Of a stretch of 64,000 nt of DNA, positions 31,292 to 44,600 are shown piece after piece. The stretch's first letter is position 1, and each line of letters starts with the position of its first letter. The position numbers and the translations under genes were made by a program. The DNA is from Litsea cubeba (lineage: Eukaryota; Streptophyta; Magnoliopsida; Laurales; Lauraceae). The notes beneath the pieces are model-generated. The model searched no databases. It was given only the letters and a program-made list of their open reading frames with translations, and was not told where the DNA came from. The DNA is taken from contig CM022947.1 in NCBI GenBank assembly GCA_012931725.1, forward strand, positions 26,726,246 to 26,790,245. Direction: 5' to 3'.

Positions 31292-33161
31292 TTTCATTTA
31301 AGAACATGATGCTTGGAAATGAAGTATTTGCATACCATATTTTTGCTCTATGCTTATACTTCTTTTCTGGATTCCTTGGCTACTTTCTAGTTGGTGGCCT
31401 ATGTTGGATTTCGCATCTAAAAAAAATGAGATGGGATGTTATGGGAATTTCTAATTCTTTGAATTTATTTCCACTCTTTCTCTTTTAAAAAAAATCAAAA
31501 ATCAGATTTCTCAGTTTTGATTCAAAATTGAGAAACTTTGATATTTTCCCCTCTAGGCACTGGCGATCGCGGAAGCCCATGTTCGGATCAGGGATTGGGC
31601 CATCGTTTCTCTTCGATGAATCTGTAAAAAAAAAATCAAATTTCTCGTTTTGGATTCAAAATTGAGAAACTTTGATCCTTTCCCTTCTGGGCACTGGCGC
31701 TCGCGGAAATCGTTGAGCCCGTGTTCGGATCAGGGATTGGGCCATCGTTTCTCTTCGATGAATCTGTCAGGAATAAAACATATATATATATATAAATTAA
31801 TAAAAAAATCAGATTTCTCATTTTGGATTCAAAATTGAGAAACTTTGATCTGTTCCCTTCTGGGCACTAGCGCTCGCAGAAATCGTTGAGCCCGTGTTCG
31901 GATCAGGGATTGGGCCATCGTTTCTCTTCGATGAATCTATCAGGGATAAAATATATATATATCTATATAAATTAATAAAAAAATTAAATTTCTCATTTTG
32001 GATTCAAAATTGAGAAACTTTGATCCTTTCCCTTCTGGGCACTGGCGCTCGCGGAAATCGTTGAGCCCGTGATCGGATCAGGGATTGGGCCATCATTTCT
32101 CTTCAATGAGTCTATTTGGGATCTAAAAAAAAGACATAGACCACTAAGGTTAAACCAATTGCATTCTTTGATCACGGTTGATTCAAGGAAAGCCTTGTCC
32201 AGAGTGTGGAGACAACTTGACTGTTCTAGGCAAGGGTCCTCAAACGGATTCATTAAGTAATCCTACTCTTACCTGGGGGCAATTCTATCAATTGAGATTT
32301 CATATGTCCGGGTTAGGAGGCCTATGTGTACTCTCTCGTCTTTAAAATAAAAGAAATCTTTAAAATAAAAAATTTTTAAATAAAAAAAACCTAAAAAAAA
32401 ATCTTAAAAAAATATAAAAATATTTTCAAAAAAAATCTTTAAAAAATATTAAAAAAAAAATTTCAAAATAAAAACTTCCGTCATTTTTGGGTTCAGATCT
32501 GAGAAATTTTGGTATCTTCCCTTCTGAGCACTGGCGCTCGCGGAAATCGTTGAGCCCGTGTTTAGATTGGAATGCCTTTTGCTCTCTTTGATGAATCCGA
32601 TCTTGGCCTTTCAAAAAAAAAAAAAAAAAACTCTCGTCATCTTTTGGGTTTAGATCTGAGAAATTATTATTCCTTCCCTTCTGGGTACTGGCGCTCGCAC
32701 AAATTGTTGAGCCCGTATTTGGATCGGAATACCATCTGCTCTCTCTGATGAATCCAATCTTGACCTTTCAAAACAGAGAATCTAATCTCATGGATGCGGT
32801 CTCTAAACATTTATGCCTAACGGTACTGGTACGCCCTTTTAGGGTCTACTGTATTTGCAACCAGCACATTTGTAACTCTAACCTTATATTTTTTTTACCT
32901 CGAGCAAGCTCTGCTTCTCAATAAGTCGAATTTAGGTTCACAATTGCCTCTACCAGTCACTGGGATGCTCATCATGGGCTCACCATACTTGCGATCAGAA
33001 CAATTGTACCATCTATGGCGTTTTGCCTTCTTCATGTAGCTTGGGTCATGTCCCTCGAGTGATTTGAAAAGGCAAAACCATAGAATTTCCCATTTATGAT
33101 TATAATATTCTTGTGGTTACTAATGGATGTGGTATTGTTTCAGAAATTTTCAAAACTAACA
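31292..33161 (+). repeat. Leader of copy C with four tandem units
   Basis: Units starting near 31502, 31637, 31811 and 31984 contain AAATTGAGAAACTTTGATC, CACTGGCGCTCGCGGAAATC and CGTTTCTCTTCGATGAATC. They are the reverse complement of the units in the minus-strand leaders of A and D. A/T-rich tracts lie at 32340-32470. No gene is seen. Confidence 0.8.
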
Positions 33162-36100
33162 ATGGTAGCTTCCTTGACCATTACTTTTGATGAGAAAAAG
33201 CACCAACTCATGCTTCAACAGAAGCAAACCACATGCACTTACAAGCGCCTTGTCAGCTGCCGAAGCGTCAACCCCTTTGGCAACTCTCTGAACTCCGGGT
33301 CGACCTCGACTCCCCAAACTATCATCTTTGGGACGCTGGGACCATTCCCACTTCCCGAAGAAGAAACTGCTCTTTCTAAGAAGCAGAAGGTCGCCTCTCA
33401 ACGTGTTACTACCATGACACCAAAGGTGGACACCAAGAAGCCAGAAGCCCGTGGCACCCCCGGGAAGCCTCGACCCACAAACAACTAGGTCTTTCCTAAG
33501 ACTTGGTCCCCAAGACCTTCACCAAAACAAAGAAGGTCCCAAACATCCACCAAGCTAGCATACCTGGCCCCACTCAAGGAGAACCAATTCTACCTTCTTG
33601 CTTACATGAAAGAGGAGAGACATGTCTCTGACTTGACAACCAAGTCAACCCTGCATGAACCGGCTTGTTCCTACAAGCCCAAAATCAAGTCATGCATCAC
33701 TAGGCCTTTACAATCACCTGCTAAGGCCTACAACCCCGCAGGTCAACCCTTCATCTCTATAGGGGCCGAACTCAAAAAATTCAAAGCTTCACTACAACAG
33801 GCAAAGGACCGGGTCCGCAACCTGTCCTTGCCCAGCTAGAAAGAAGATAGGCTCAGCTACTGCGCCCGAGGGATCCCATCCTTCATTGTCAAAGCCCAGC
33901 AAGAGCTGACCGAAGCTCAAATTGCTCATCATATATGCCGCCGTGGGTCGTATCGACAAAAGAGACTAGAGAAGCAAAGGACCCAGCCTTTTACACTTCA
34001 AGTCTCTCACAAATGGGCCAAAAAAGAAAGACCCGACCAAATTGCTTCTGTCTATATGGTTGGAAAAACCAGAAGACGCCAAAAGTCAGCAGCAAAAATC
34101 CATGTCCGACGCCCAGTGACCCACAACTTTTCCAGGACAAGAAGACATCAAAAGAATCCCCTGCTCCTTCAAGCCAAGGACGGCAGAGTGATCCTTGCTC
34201 AAGCTCTTCATCAAAAAGAATGAGCCCTAGTTCAGTCACCAGGACAATTTCTTCGTTTGAATCCCGAACGATGAACGTCCTGGCTACAAATTATGAGCCA
34301 CCATCTCGCAACCCACCTCAAGATGATGCGATCACACGCAACCAAAATTTTGAACAAGGCCAGCAGAGGATTGAAACTCTGATGGAAAACCTTCTACTCG
34401 CCTTTCAAAATCAGGCGAACAATGAACCTCATCTAAATCTTCAAGATGATGAGGTAAATGGAGAAGAAAATGAGTCACGCGCCCTTACTAAAAAGGACGT
34501 AGACAGTATCCTCGCCAAAGCAAATGAAAATGATATACTCAACGAGCATGGGATCAAGCCACCATATCCCTTATGGATGGACTCGGTCCCATTCCCTACA
34601 AAATTCAAACATCCTACCCTCCAAACATATACAAGGAAAGGATCCGCCAGACAGCACGTCATCAACTTCAAAATCTTGACAGGAGCTATTGCGGATCAAG
34701 TTGCACTCAAGATCCGCCTCTTTGTAAGTACCCTAAAAGGTACGGCCTTTGATTGGTACTCCACTCTTCCGGAGGACTGCATAAAAAATTAGGTCATGCT
34801 AGAGACACGCTTCCTGACTCACATCAAAGAAGAGGATCATCCCGCTACTATGGCTAAGCTCTGCAACCTAAAATAGGAGGAGAATGAGTTAACATATGAC
34901 TTCATTCATAAGTGGAAAGCAATGGCGTACAAATGCTCAGATGTACTGCCGCAAGCGTCGCTAGTCTACATCTGCCGAAACAACATGAGAGCTAGAATTC
35001 GCTCCATGATCATCGGCAACAAATCAAAAAACCTGGGAGAACTCCTAGAAGCTTCCATGGAGGCTGAAACGGTGATCAAAGAACTCAACAGTCAGAAATC
35101 ATCACGGAAGGAACCAACTGCCATTGCAACCTCTAAACCAAATAAGAAAAAGGTCATCAATGTGCAAACCAAGTTAGCTCCTCAGCCACCAAAGAGAGTT
35201 GAAAACAAAGCCGCAGTTAAGAGACCTGAACTCTCTGATGCCTTTAGAGAGCGAATAGAAAAGAAATACCCGTTCGATGAAGATGATGATGAAATCTTCG
35301 GGGCTCTCGTGGCAAACGGCAAGCTCACCTTGCCTGAACCCAAAAGACCCTAGAGATGTTGGCAAAACCAATAATCCTCGGTACTGTCCATACCGCCAGA
35401 TGATCTCGCATCCTCTCAATCAATGCTTCGTTGTGAGAGAGAAGATAAACGAGATGTGGAACAACGGAGTCATCACCTTTGACGAAAACTATGGGTCTGC
35501 CTCCGTCAACATGGTGTCATGTGGACAAACACCCAAATCACTGAAGAAGAAGATCACTACTTCCTTCAAGGTGATAAACAAAATTCAAATGTCTGAAGAG
35601 CTGGTTCCCTACCTGACACCAGACGGACAACCCATATGGGTACATCCGATCTCCTGGAAGATGAAAATTGGGAGGTCGTGAAAACAAAGCCTACAGCTCA
35701 ACAGCGAAGGCAGGCTAGGAAACATCTCCTCAAGCTCAAACGGCAAGAAAAAACCTAGCCAAAATAAGAAGTCCATGAAAAGGCAGAGGCCTCCTCTACC
35801 GCTTCACTGGAGGCAACAGAAATGTCCCTTCCAAAGACTTCAAAGTGGGTAAAAAAACTCACTCTCAGTGATTTCATGCCACCTCAATTCAAAGAAACCA
35901 CGCAGGGGGCATCATACTCTTGCAATTCAGTAGTTGGATTCTCCATTGATGGATATGAGTCCAGCGATACCGACGATGGATACGAGTCCAATTACACCAA
36001 TGAGTGGGAGGAATTCCTTGAAATAGGAGAATATCTCTTCGATCAAGAATGGGTTCCTGAAACTCACCTTATGCCAATAATCTGCTATAACCCTTCACAG

Positions 36101-36193
36101 CCACAAGGATCATGGTCTGATGACGAAGAAGACCAAGAGGCAGTACAAGAAAATACTGCTGACCCAGCACCCATCATTGCTCTAGTGGAAATC
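33162..36193 (+). pseudogene. gag: Tat gag and linker, copy C, heavily broken
   Basis: It starts at the Met of MVASLTITFDEKKHQL, equivalent to copy A 12909. Readable pieces are 33162-33488, 33606-33839, 33935-34792 (with LKGTAFDWYSTLPEDC), 34922-35353, 35277-35681 (CPYRQMISHPLNQC, first His changed to Arg) and 35822-36193. Several stops and at least three frame changes separate them. The coding match runs to the acidic linker before the protease, where the LTR of F begins. Confidence 0.88.
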
Positions 36194-37260
36194 TGTTGGA
36201 TATCGCGATCACTGAGAGGGGGGGGGTGAATCAGTGATTTCTAAAAACAGGTCCAATTCAACAACAAAACAAGTCAAACCACACAATGACACCAGATTTA
36301 ACGTGGTTCACCAAAAGGCTACGTCCACGGATCAAAACCGTCCGAACACCGATCCGGTACAGGTCTGAATATATTTAGTCGCACCAACGACAAAGAGCAC
36401 CAACCCTTGTGTTTTAGATAGCACCCACTATCTAGGAAGCACCTACTCCTCTTACAATTTATCTGCACCCACAGATAGGATCACCAAACCCCAAACACCA
36501 AGCACCAACTTGATGTAAAAACAGAATAGAAGATAAACTCTGTCTACAGCTCTTCCCCTCTACAATTCTCTCTCTCTCAATCCCTTACAAATTGAAATCT
36601 AAAGCATAAAGAGAGACACTTAACTCATGGACGAATCACCATCTTCAAGAGCACAAACTCGTCCACAATTGCTGTAGAAAACGTCACCACAACAGCACCA
36701 CAACAGCACACAGCAGCAGCTTCTTCTTTCTCTCAAGAACTCTCTCAATTTTCTCTCTAAAACTCTTCTCTATTCTTCTATATGCAATCACGAATTAATC
36801 AAGCCTTTTTATAGGTTTTAATAACCCTAGCAAGTCTCCAAATTCGGCTACAATTTGTTTAGAAAGAGTCCCAACCGATCTACAAACTTTCCCTGACTTT
36901 TAGCTGAAGTTTACTAATTCTGCGTATATCAGGAAACCCGTGCCCGGTCGACCGCATGAAGGCCCCGGTCGACCGGCCAAACAGACTGTGCAGAAATCTG
37001 TTACAAATTAACTGAGACCTGTATTCTGCAGATTTCTTCTTGCCCGGTCGACCGGCCAAGTGCCCGGTCGACCGGCCACTCTGCTACATAAAAACTATTT
37101 TCTGTACACTTTTCAGCTCTTTTTCCATTCTGATTTCCATCTGATTTCCATTGCATAGTTGAGCTTCATCCTCTCATCATGTAGACATGGATTGACAACA
37201 ATTACAACCTTAAACCATGATTACCATTCAAATCATTTAAAGCTTCTTCAAATTATAACA
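36194..37260 (-). repeat. 3' LTR of copia F
   Basis: The plus strand runs TGTTGGATATCGCGATC to TTATAACA, 1067 bases. It carries one copy of the AGATAGCACC..CTATCTAGGAAGCACC unit that is triplicated in E. It contains perfect CCGGTCGACCGG palindromes at 36965-36976, 37044-37055 and 37064-37075. The 5 bases before it are AAATC; the partner duplication is lost. Confidence 0.88.
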
Positions 37261-37274
37261 ATCTCCCCCTTTGG
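37261..37274 (-). promoter_or_regulatory. Polypurine tract of copia F
   Basis: Minus strand CCAAAGGGGGAGAT, directly beside the 3' LTR. Further CTCCCCCT motifs follow up to 37555. Confidence 0.85.
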
Positions 37275-37568
37275 AATTGTTGTCAACTTTAACAACTTTG
37301 TCAACATGCTAACAACTCTTCAACTCTTTCAACTCCAGCTTGCAGCTCTTCCAAGTTCTTTTCAACACTCACTTGGAACCAATTCTGAAATTCTGAAATA
37401 ACAACCATGCACTGTCAACAATCTCCCCCTAGCTTTCATAGCATAACATCTCTCCTTGCTATCATAGCATAACATCTCTCCCCCTTTGACAACAAGTCCA
37501 AAGGGACCAAACCGAGGAGCGAATAGGATATTCAATGAATGCATTGCTCCCCCTTTCAAGCACAACTC

Positions 37569-40500
37569 CTACGGTTTAGGAGAGTGAGTAACTCCTAACT
37601 TTTTTCGGAGATACTCGAAGACTTCCTTTGGCAGAGGTTTCGTGAAAATATCAGCCACTTGCTCAGTTGTTGGAACATATTCCAACTTGACCTCTCCATC
37701 AGCAACTTTATCTTTAAGAAAATGATAACGAATTGCTATATGCTTTGTTCGAGAGTGCTGAACAGGATTCTTAGATATATGAATTGCACTCGTGTTGTCA
37801 CATAGGATCGGCGTAGGATCCGTTGTAGGAACTCCTAGATCAGAGAGCATTTGCCGCATCCATAACACTTGCGTACAACAAGTTGCCGCTGCAATATATT
37901 CCGCTTCCGCTGTCGAAAGGGATACTGAGTCTTGCTTCTTACTATGCCAAGCAACTAATCTTTCTCCAAGATAAAATGCGCCGCCGCTAGTACTCTTGCG
38001 ATCATCTACGCATCCAGCCTAATCGGCATCAGAATATGCAACAAGAGTGAAGGATTTGCCTTTGGGATACCAGATACCAAGCTCCATAGTACCTTTCAGA
38101 TATCGAAAGATTCTTTTCACTGCTGTAAGGTGCGTTTCAGTTGGTGCTGCTTGAAAACGTGCAACCATACATACTGCTTGTAGAAGATCTGGTCTTGTAG
38201 CAGTCAAGTAGAGCAAGCTTCCTATCATAGAGCGATAGGTGGTATGATCAACGGACGAGGCCTTATCATCTTTGCTAAGCTTCGTGTTCGTTGACATTGG
38301 TGTGCTCACTGGCTTGCTGTCTTCCATATTGAACCGTTTCAGCATTTCCTTAATGTGCTTCATTTGTGATAGGAAGATGCCATGTTTCAGCTGCTGAACT
38401 TGTAAACCAAGAAAAAACTTTAGTTCTCCAAGCATCGACATTTCAAATTCTTTCTTCATCTCTTCAGCAAAATTCCTGCACATCTCCTCATCATTGCCAC
38501 CAAAGATTATGTCATCAACATAAACAATGACAACCAGCTGTTTGCTTAACTCAGTTTTGACATACAGATTGCTATCAACCATTCCTTTTCCAAAACTGAT
38601 CTTGCGGAGATAGAGATCCAGCCTTACATACCATGCCCTTGGCGCTTGTTTCAGTCCATAAAGAGCCTTTTTCAACTTGCACACTAGATCTGAATTTTTG
38701 CTGATGAGAAAACCATCAGGTTGCTCAATGTAGACCTCTTCTTCAAGTAAACCATTCAAGAAAGCTGACTTTACGTCCATCTAAAATACCTTGAAGGTTT
38801 TGTATGCTGCCAATGCAAGAAACATACGAATAGCTTCCAGACGAGCCACCGGTGCAAAGGTCTCTTCAAAATCTATGCCTTCAACTTGAGCAGAGCCTTT
38901 ACAAACCAACCTTGCTTTGTTTCTAATGACTTGACCATCTTCATTCAGCTTATTCCGAAAGACCCATTTAGTACCAATAACATTCTTATCAGTAGGTCTA
39001 GGAACAAGTTCCCATGTGGAGTTCTTCTCAATTTGCTCCAACTCCTCATGCATAGATTTCAACCAACTTTCATCGAGACTGGCTTCAGCCACAGTCTTGG
39101 GTTCAATGGTGGACGCAAGTGAGTAATTGCTAACTACACTTTGTCTAGTTTGAACGCCTGCCTTAGGATCTCCAATGATTTGATCCTTAGGGTGTTGCTC
39201 TACCCAAGTGCTGTGCTTCTTAGGTGTAGTATCTTCTGAGTCATCCTTTGATTTCTCAGAATCATTAGATTCAGCCATCTCATCATCAATCTCACTCGAG
39301 TCCTCATAAACTGGACTGTCATTATGAGTTGCATTCTTTGGTTCAATATTCTCATCTATTCTCACATCAGCACTTTCTATGATTTTTCTGGTTCTTTTGT
39401 TAAGACACCTATATGCCTTGCTAGTAGAGGAGTAACCCAGAAATATACCTTCGTCAGCTCTTTCTTCAAATTTGCCCGGATTTTGTTCGAGCCGCTTGAT
39501 GTAACACTTGCTGCCGAAGACTCTGAAGTGCTTGACTGTTGCTTTTCTTCCAAACCATAGCTCATAGGGAGTTTTCTCTTCATGTGGCCTGATCAAGCAT
39601 CGATTTTGAATGTATACAGCCGTATGAATTGCCTCTTTCCAATACTTGTCAGCCATCTTGCTTTCACTTAGCATCGTACGAGCCATCTCTTGTACGGTGC
39701 GATTCTTCTGTTCCACAACTCCATTTTGCTGTGGAGTTCTAGGGGCTGAGTACTGTCTTTGAATGCCATGATGTTCACAATATTTAGTGAACTCTTCAGA
39801 TGTGAACTCGCCTCCACGATCAGACCTTAAAATCTTGATACGTTTTTCCAATTGATTTTCAACCTGTGCTTTAAACACTTTAAAACGATCAAGTGCTTGA
39901 TGCTTATGCTTAAGAAACAATACCCATGTCATACGAGTATAGTCATCAATGCATAACATGAAATACTTATCTCCATTGGTGCTTTGAGTTCGCATCGGTC
40001 CACAGAGATCAGTGTGCACTAGCTCAAGAGGTTTCTTGGAATGATGCTCCTTTGACTTGAACATAACCCTCGTTTGCTTTCCCTTTTGACAAGAGTCGCA
40101 AATGGGATTGGAAGGCTTTTCAACTGTAGACATGCCTCTTACAGCCTTTGAATTGCAAATCTTTGACATGTTATCAAAGCTTAGATGCCCAAGGCGTTTG
40201 TGCTACAACCAACTTTCCTCTGTCCGACTCATCAAGCAGGTCTTTTCAGCTCCATCTGACAATGTATAGAGATTTCCAGCAGTTCTTGATCCAGTTGCCA
40301 CTGTTTTACCGTTGCTACTCTTCTTGATGGCAAACCCATTCTTTGTGAAGATAACTTCGTGACCCTTGTCACAGATCTGGCTCACACTAAGCAGGTTGTG
40401 TCTCAATCCAGACACATATAAGACTTCTTCCGATCTGATCTTGTTTGCCATAAGCTGAATAACACCTTTTCCGCAGATTTTGGCACCATCATTGTTGCCA

Positions 40501-41411
40501 AACTTCACTGAACCGCCTTCATAGTGCTGTAATTTGATGAATTTTTCTTTATCACCAGTCATATGGCTTGAACAACCACTATCAAGGACCCATGGTGCTG
40601 CCTTCTTTTGTGCATTGAATGCCATTTGCACAATGAGAGATTCTTTAGGACTTTCTGCACTTTGCTTTGCTCTCCAAGCCTTGACTAACTTGGGTTTCTT
40701 TTCAACCTGAAATTTGTTAGCAATATGCAACCTACAATCCCTAGCCAAGTGTCCATAATTATAGCACTTATGGCACTCAATTTTGTGGCTACTTAGGATT
40801 GAAAAAGGGTTCCTAGTCACAAGTGAGCTGTATTTTACATAGAATTTGCAATCGTCTCTTTTATGTCCAAACATATTACAATGAAAGCAATAACCATAGA
40901 ATTTGTATCTTCTTTGTGGCTGGTTAGTCTTCATTACCTTTCTAACAGGAATGGACTCCTTTCTAGGTTGAGTGGGCTTCATAGAGTTAGAAGGTGCAGT
41001 GACTTGCTTCACAAACTCTTTCTTTTCAGGAGGTGCAATCTTAGAGGATTCACCTTTCTCAAATCCTAGACCAAATCTGAAGTGAGCAGGTCTTTGAACT
41101 TTCAGTAGTTCATCGAGTTTCATAGTCCCTTCAATCGCTTGGAGCGCTTTGAGTTTTTTGCTATTTTCCAAATTTTCAGCCTTTGCTCTAGCGATCTCAG
41201 TTTCAAGTTTCATAGCCTCTTCCTTTTTGATACTTATTTGGTTTTCAAGGACTTCTACCATTCTTTTATATTCTTCTACTTGAGTTTTCAAAGCAATAAT
41301 AGAACTTTCAGATTCATGGAGAAGTTTCAGATTTTTCTTACTTGTTTTGCGTTCCATGCTAAGCTCCTCAAGTGCGGCTATGAGTTCCTCTTCAAGATTG
41401 ACTTCAGCCTC
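37569..41411 (-). pseudogene. gag-pol: Copia Gag-Pol of F with three nonsense codons and missing N-terminus
   Basis: One minus-strand frame throughout. It holds Gag coiled coil and two CCHC knuckles (40203-41411), protease WVLDSGCSSHM, the GAG-pre-integrase region, integrase (38781-40169) with SDRGGEF and NGVVEQKNR, RT with YVDDIIFGG (38019-38780) and RNase H ending VADIFTKPLPKEV (37569-38018). Stops are TAG at about 40200 (a conserved WLW), about 38778 (Gln before MDVKSAF) and about 38016 (Trp of DADWAG). All fit G-to-A or C-to-T change. The first third of Gag is gone: coding joins LTR sequence at about 41412. Confidence 0.9.
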
Positions 41412-41611
41412 CCGATCCGGTACAGGTCTGAATATATTTAGTCGCACCAACGACAAAGAGCACCAACCCTTGTATTTTAGATAGCACCCACTATCTAGGA
41501 AGCACCTACTCCTCTAACAATTTATCTGCACCCACATATAGGATCACCAAACCCTTAACACCAAGCACCAACTTGATGTAAAAACAAAATAGAAGATAAA
41601 CTCTGTCTACA
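41412..41611 (-). repeat. Fragment of the 5' LTR of copia F
   Basis: 200 bases matching 36347-36552, from CGATCCGGTACAGGTCTG to CTCTGTCTACAG. Both ends are cut. On the left it joins Gag coding; on the right it joins the protease of Tat copy D. TACAG is shared by both partners at the right junction (D-type sequence reads GATACAGATGTGTGG). Confidence 0.9.
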
Positions 41612-44600
41612 GATGTGTGGCTCAGCTTGCTGGGTGGGATGCCCAACTCTTCAAGAGCCGATGTGGAGATGAGGTTGAGTGCAGAACCTGGGTCGATCTG
41701 AACTCTGTGCATAGGCATTTCCTTGATATACCCTGTGAAGTACAGGGGTCGGTTATGCCTGGTTTCTCCAAGTAGGAGGTCGTCCTTTGTGAAGGCGATG
41801 GTTGCACTGGCTGCTTTTTTAACCGAGAGGCATTCAATGCATGATCCCTCAGTTTTCTTCTTTTCTCCCTTTGAGGAGGCTTCTGAGTTTTTGACCCGGT
41901 AATCCATTTCAATTTGGAGGACTTGCGGGGCATATTTGTCGACATCCTCATTCAGCTTTTGTAATTCCGAGATGAGATTATCATGAGTGTGCGGAGACAT
42001 TCGCAACAAATCTAGGATGTGCAGACGTGCAGGTATGTGCTTGAAGTGTTCAATCAAGTCATACTTGAAAGCCTCCTTAGGGCCTGCATGTTCATCATTG
42101 TTGCCACTAGGGGCGCTTACAACATCTTTTCCCGAAGGATTTACATATGTAAAGGAAGATTGGTTCTAATTTTTGTGGTAGTCCCGGCCAGAGTGGGTGC
42201 CTCTACCAACTTCGAGAGCTTCTTGAGAAGGGTCTTCGTTTGGAAGATTGTCTTCAGGATCAAGAGGCTGTCGTTTTTCATTTACTGAGGATGAATCAGC
42301 AGCAGAGTTGCCATCCTCAGTGATCGTGTTGCACGGAGCATTTTCCGGGAACAAGTCCTGAATAGCATCCAGCAACCTTACTTCTTCGTTGACAAATTCA
42401 TCGTCCAAGCATCAATAGCTGGGAATTCTTCAGTCAGGAAGGGTGTGAACTTTGAAGTCACAGTCTCAGGAGAAGAAAGTCACGTGAGACGAGGTGGCTT
42501 CAGAAGATACATTGCTAGGCGTCGCCGGAGTGTAAGTGCTCTCATCAGACGATGCTTCGGAAGAGCTATAATCCCAAATTATCACATTACAGGAAGCTCT
42601 GATGGGAGACGTTGCCTGATCGGAGTCAGACTCATCCTCGGATGTAAGAGGATCGTCTATCCAGCAATTTTCTCCATTTTCAAGAGTTAAGGGAGGATGT
42701 ACCTGGTGGTCTTCAGGGACTTCAGGCTCTGGATTGCGAGGAGGCTCGTTGACGCGTTCTTGCTCTTGTTCTAGAGCGAGTCGCTGCAAGATCCTTGCAT
42801 ATTCTTCAAGATCAGGCATGGGAGCCGGATCTTCTTCTTCATCAACTCTTTGTGGCTCAATATGGTTGATTTCCACTGGAGTAATGAGAGGTGCTGGATC
42901 AGCAGCATTTTCTTGTACAGCTTCTTGGTCTTCTTCATCATTAGACCAGGATCCTTGTGGCTGTAGGGGGTTATACCAGATTACTGGCATAAGATGAGAC
43001 TCAGGAACCCATTCTTCATCGGAGAGATATTCTCCTGTTTCAAGGGACTCCTCCCACTCATCTGTGTAGTTGGATTCGAATCCATCATCGGTGTCGCTGG
43101 ACTCGTATCCATCAATGGAGAATCCAACTACCGAATTGCAAGAGTATGATGCCTCCTGCATGGCTTCTTTGAATTGAGGTGGCATAAAATCACTGAGAGT
43201 GAATTTCCTTACCCCCTTTGAAGTCTCTGGAAGGGATGTTTTTGTTGCCTCCAGTGAAGCGGTAGAGGAAGCCTCTGCCTTTTCTTTGACCTCTAGTTTT
43301 GGCTGGGTCTTCTCTTGCCGTTTGAGCTTGAGGAGATGTTTCCTAGCCTGCCTTCACTGTTGAGCTGTAGGCTTTGTTTTCACGACCTCCCAATTTTCAT
43401 CTTCCAGGAGATCGGGATGTACCCATATCGGTTGTCCGTCTAGTGTCGGGTAAGGAACCAGTTCCTCGGACGCTTGGATTGAGTTTATCACCTTGAAGGA
43501 AGTACTGATCTTTTTCTTCGGTGATTTTGATGTTTGTCCACATGTCACCATGTTGACGGAGGCAGACCCATAGTTTTTGTCAAAGGTGATGACTCCGTTT
43601 TTCCAGATCTCATTTATTTTCTCTCTCACAACGAAGCATTGATTGAGAGGATGCGAGATCATCTGGTGGTATGGACAGTACCGAGGATCGTTGGTTTTGC
43701 CAACATCACCCGGTCTTTTTGGTTCAGGCAAGGTGAGCATGCCGTTTGCCACAAGAGCCCCGAAGATTTCATCAACATCTTCATCAAACGGGTATTTCTT
43801 CTCTACTCGTTCTTTGAAGGCATCTGAGAGTTCAGGTCTCTTACCAGCAACTTTATTTTCAGCTTTCTTTGGTGGCTGAGGAGCTGACTTGGTCTGCACA
43901 TTGAGGACCTCTTTTTTCTTTGGTTTAGAGGTTGCAATGGCGGTTGGCCCTTTTCTTGATGATTTCTGACTGTTGAGGTCTTTAATCACCGTTTCAGCTT
44001 CCATGGAAGCTTCTAGGAGTTCTCCCAGGTTTTTTGATTTGTTGCCGATGATCATGGAGCGGATTCTGGCTCTCATGTTGTTTCGGCAAATGTCGACTAG
44101 TGACGCTTGTGGCAATACATCAGAGCATTTGTATGCCATTGCTTTCCACTTGTGAATGAAGTCATATGTTGATTCATTCTCCCCCTGTTTTAGGCTGCAC
44201 AGCTGAGCCATAGTAGCGGGATGATCCTCACCTTTGAAGGGAGTCAGGAAGCGTGTCTCTAGCATGCCTAGTTTTGGATTGAGTCCTCCGGTAGAGTGGA
44301 GTACCAATCGAAGGCCGTACCTTTTAGGGTACTTGCAAAGAGGCGGATCTTGAGTGCATCTTGATCCGCGATAGCTCCAGTCAGGATCTTGAAGTGGATG
44401 ACGTGCTGTCTGGCTGATCCTTTCCTCGTATATGTTTGGAGAGTAGGATGCTTGAATTTGGTGGGGAACGGGACCGAGTCCATCCATAATGGATATGGTG
44501 GCTTGATCCCATGCTCCTTGAGTATATCCTCTTCTTTTGCTTTGGCAAGGATACTGTCTACGTCCTTTTTGGTAAGGGCGCGTGACTCATTTTCTTCTCC

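Larger units (their letters stand above)
28683..36193 (+). mobile_element. Tat-lineage element, copy C (5' part only)
   Basis: Plus-strand 5' LTR, primer site, leader and gag, homologous to copies A and D. It inserted into the LTR of G. It ends where the LTR of copia F starts (36194), inside the gag-pol linker. No pol or 3' LTR of this copy is present in the window. Confidence 0.88.
36194..41611 (-). mobile_element. Copia element F, SIRE-like, rearranged at its right end
   Basis: On the minus strand: remnant of the 5' LTR (41412-41611), C-terminal gag, protease, integrase, RT and RNase H, polypurine tract and complete 3' LTR (36194-37260). It is a diverged relative of element E. The primer site, the N-terminal gag and both ends of the 5' LTR have been lost. 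Confidence 0.88.

Noticed and set aside
41506..42057. A 183-codon frame that looks like a new fusion protein
   Set aside because: It is the broken D protease running into the LTR fragment of F; the tail is not protein-like.
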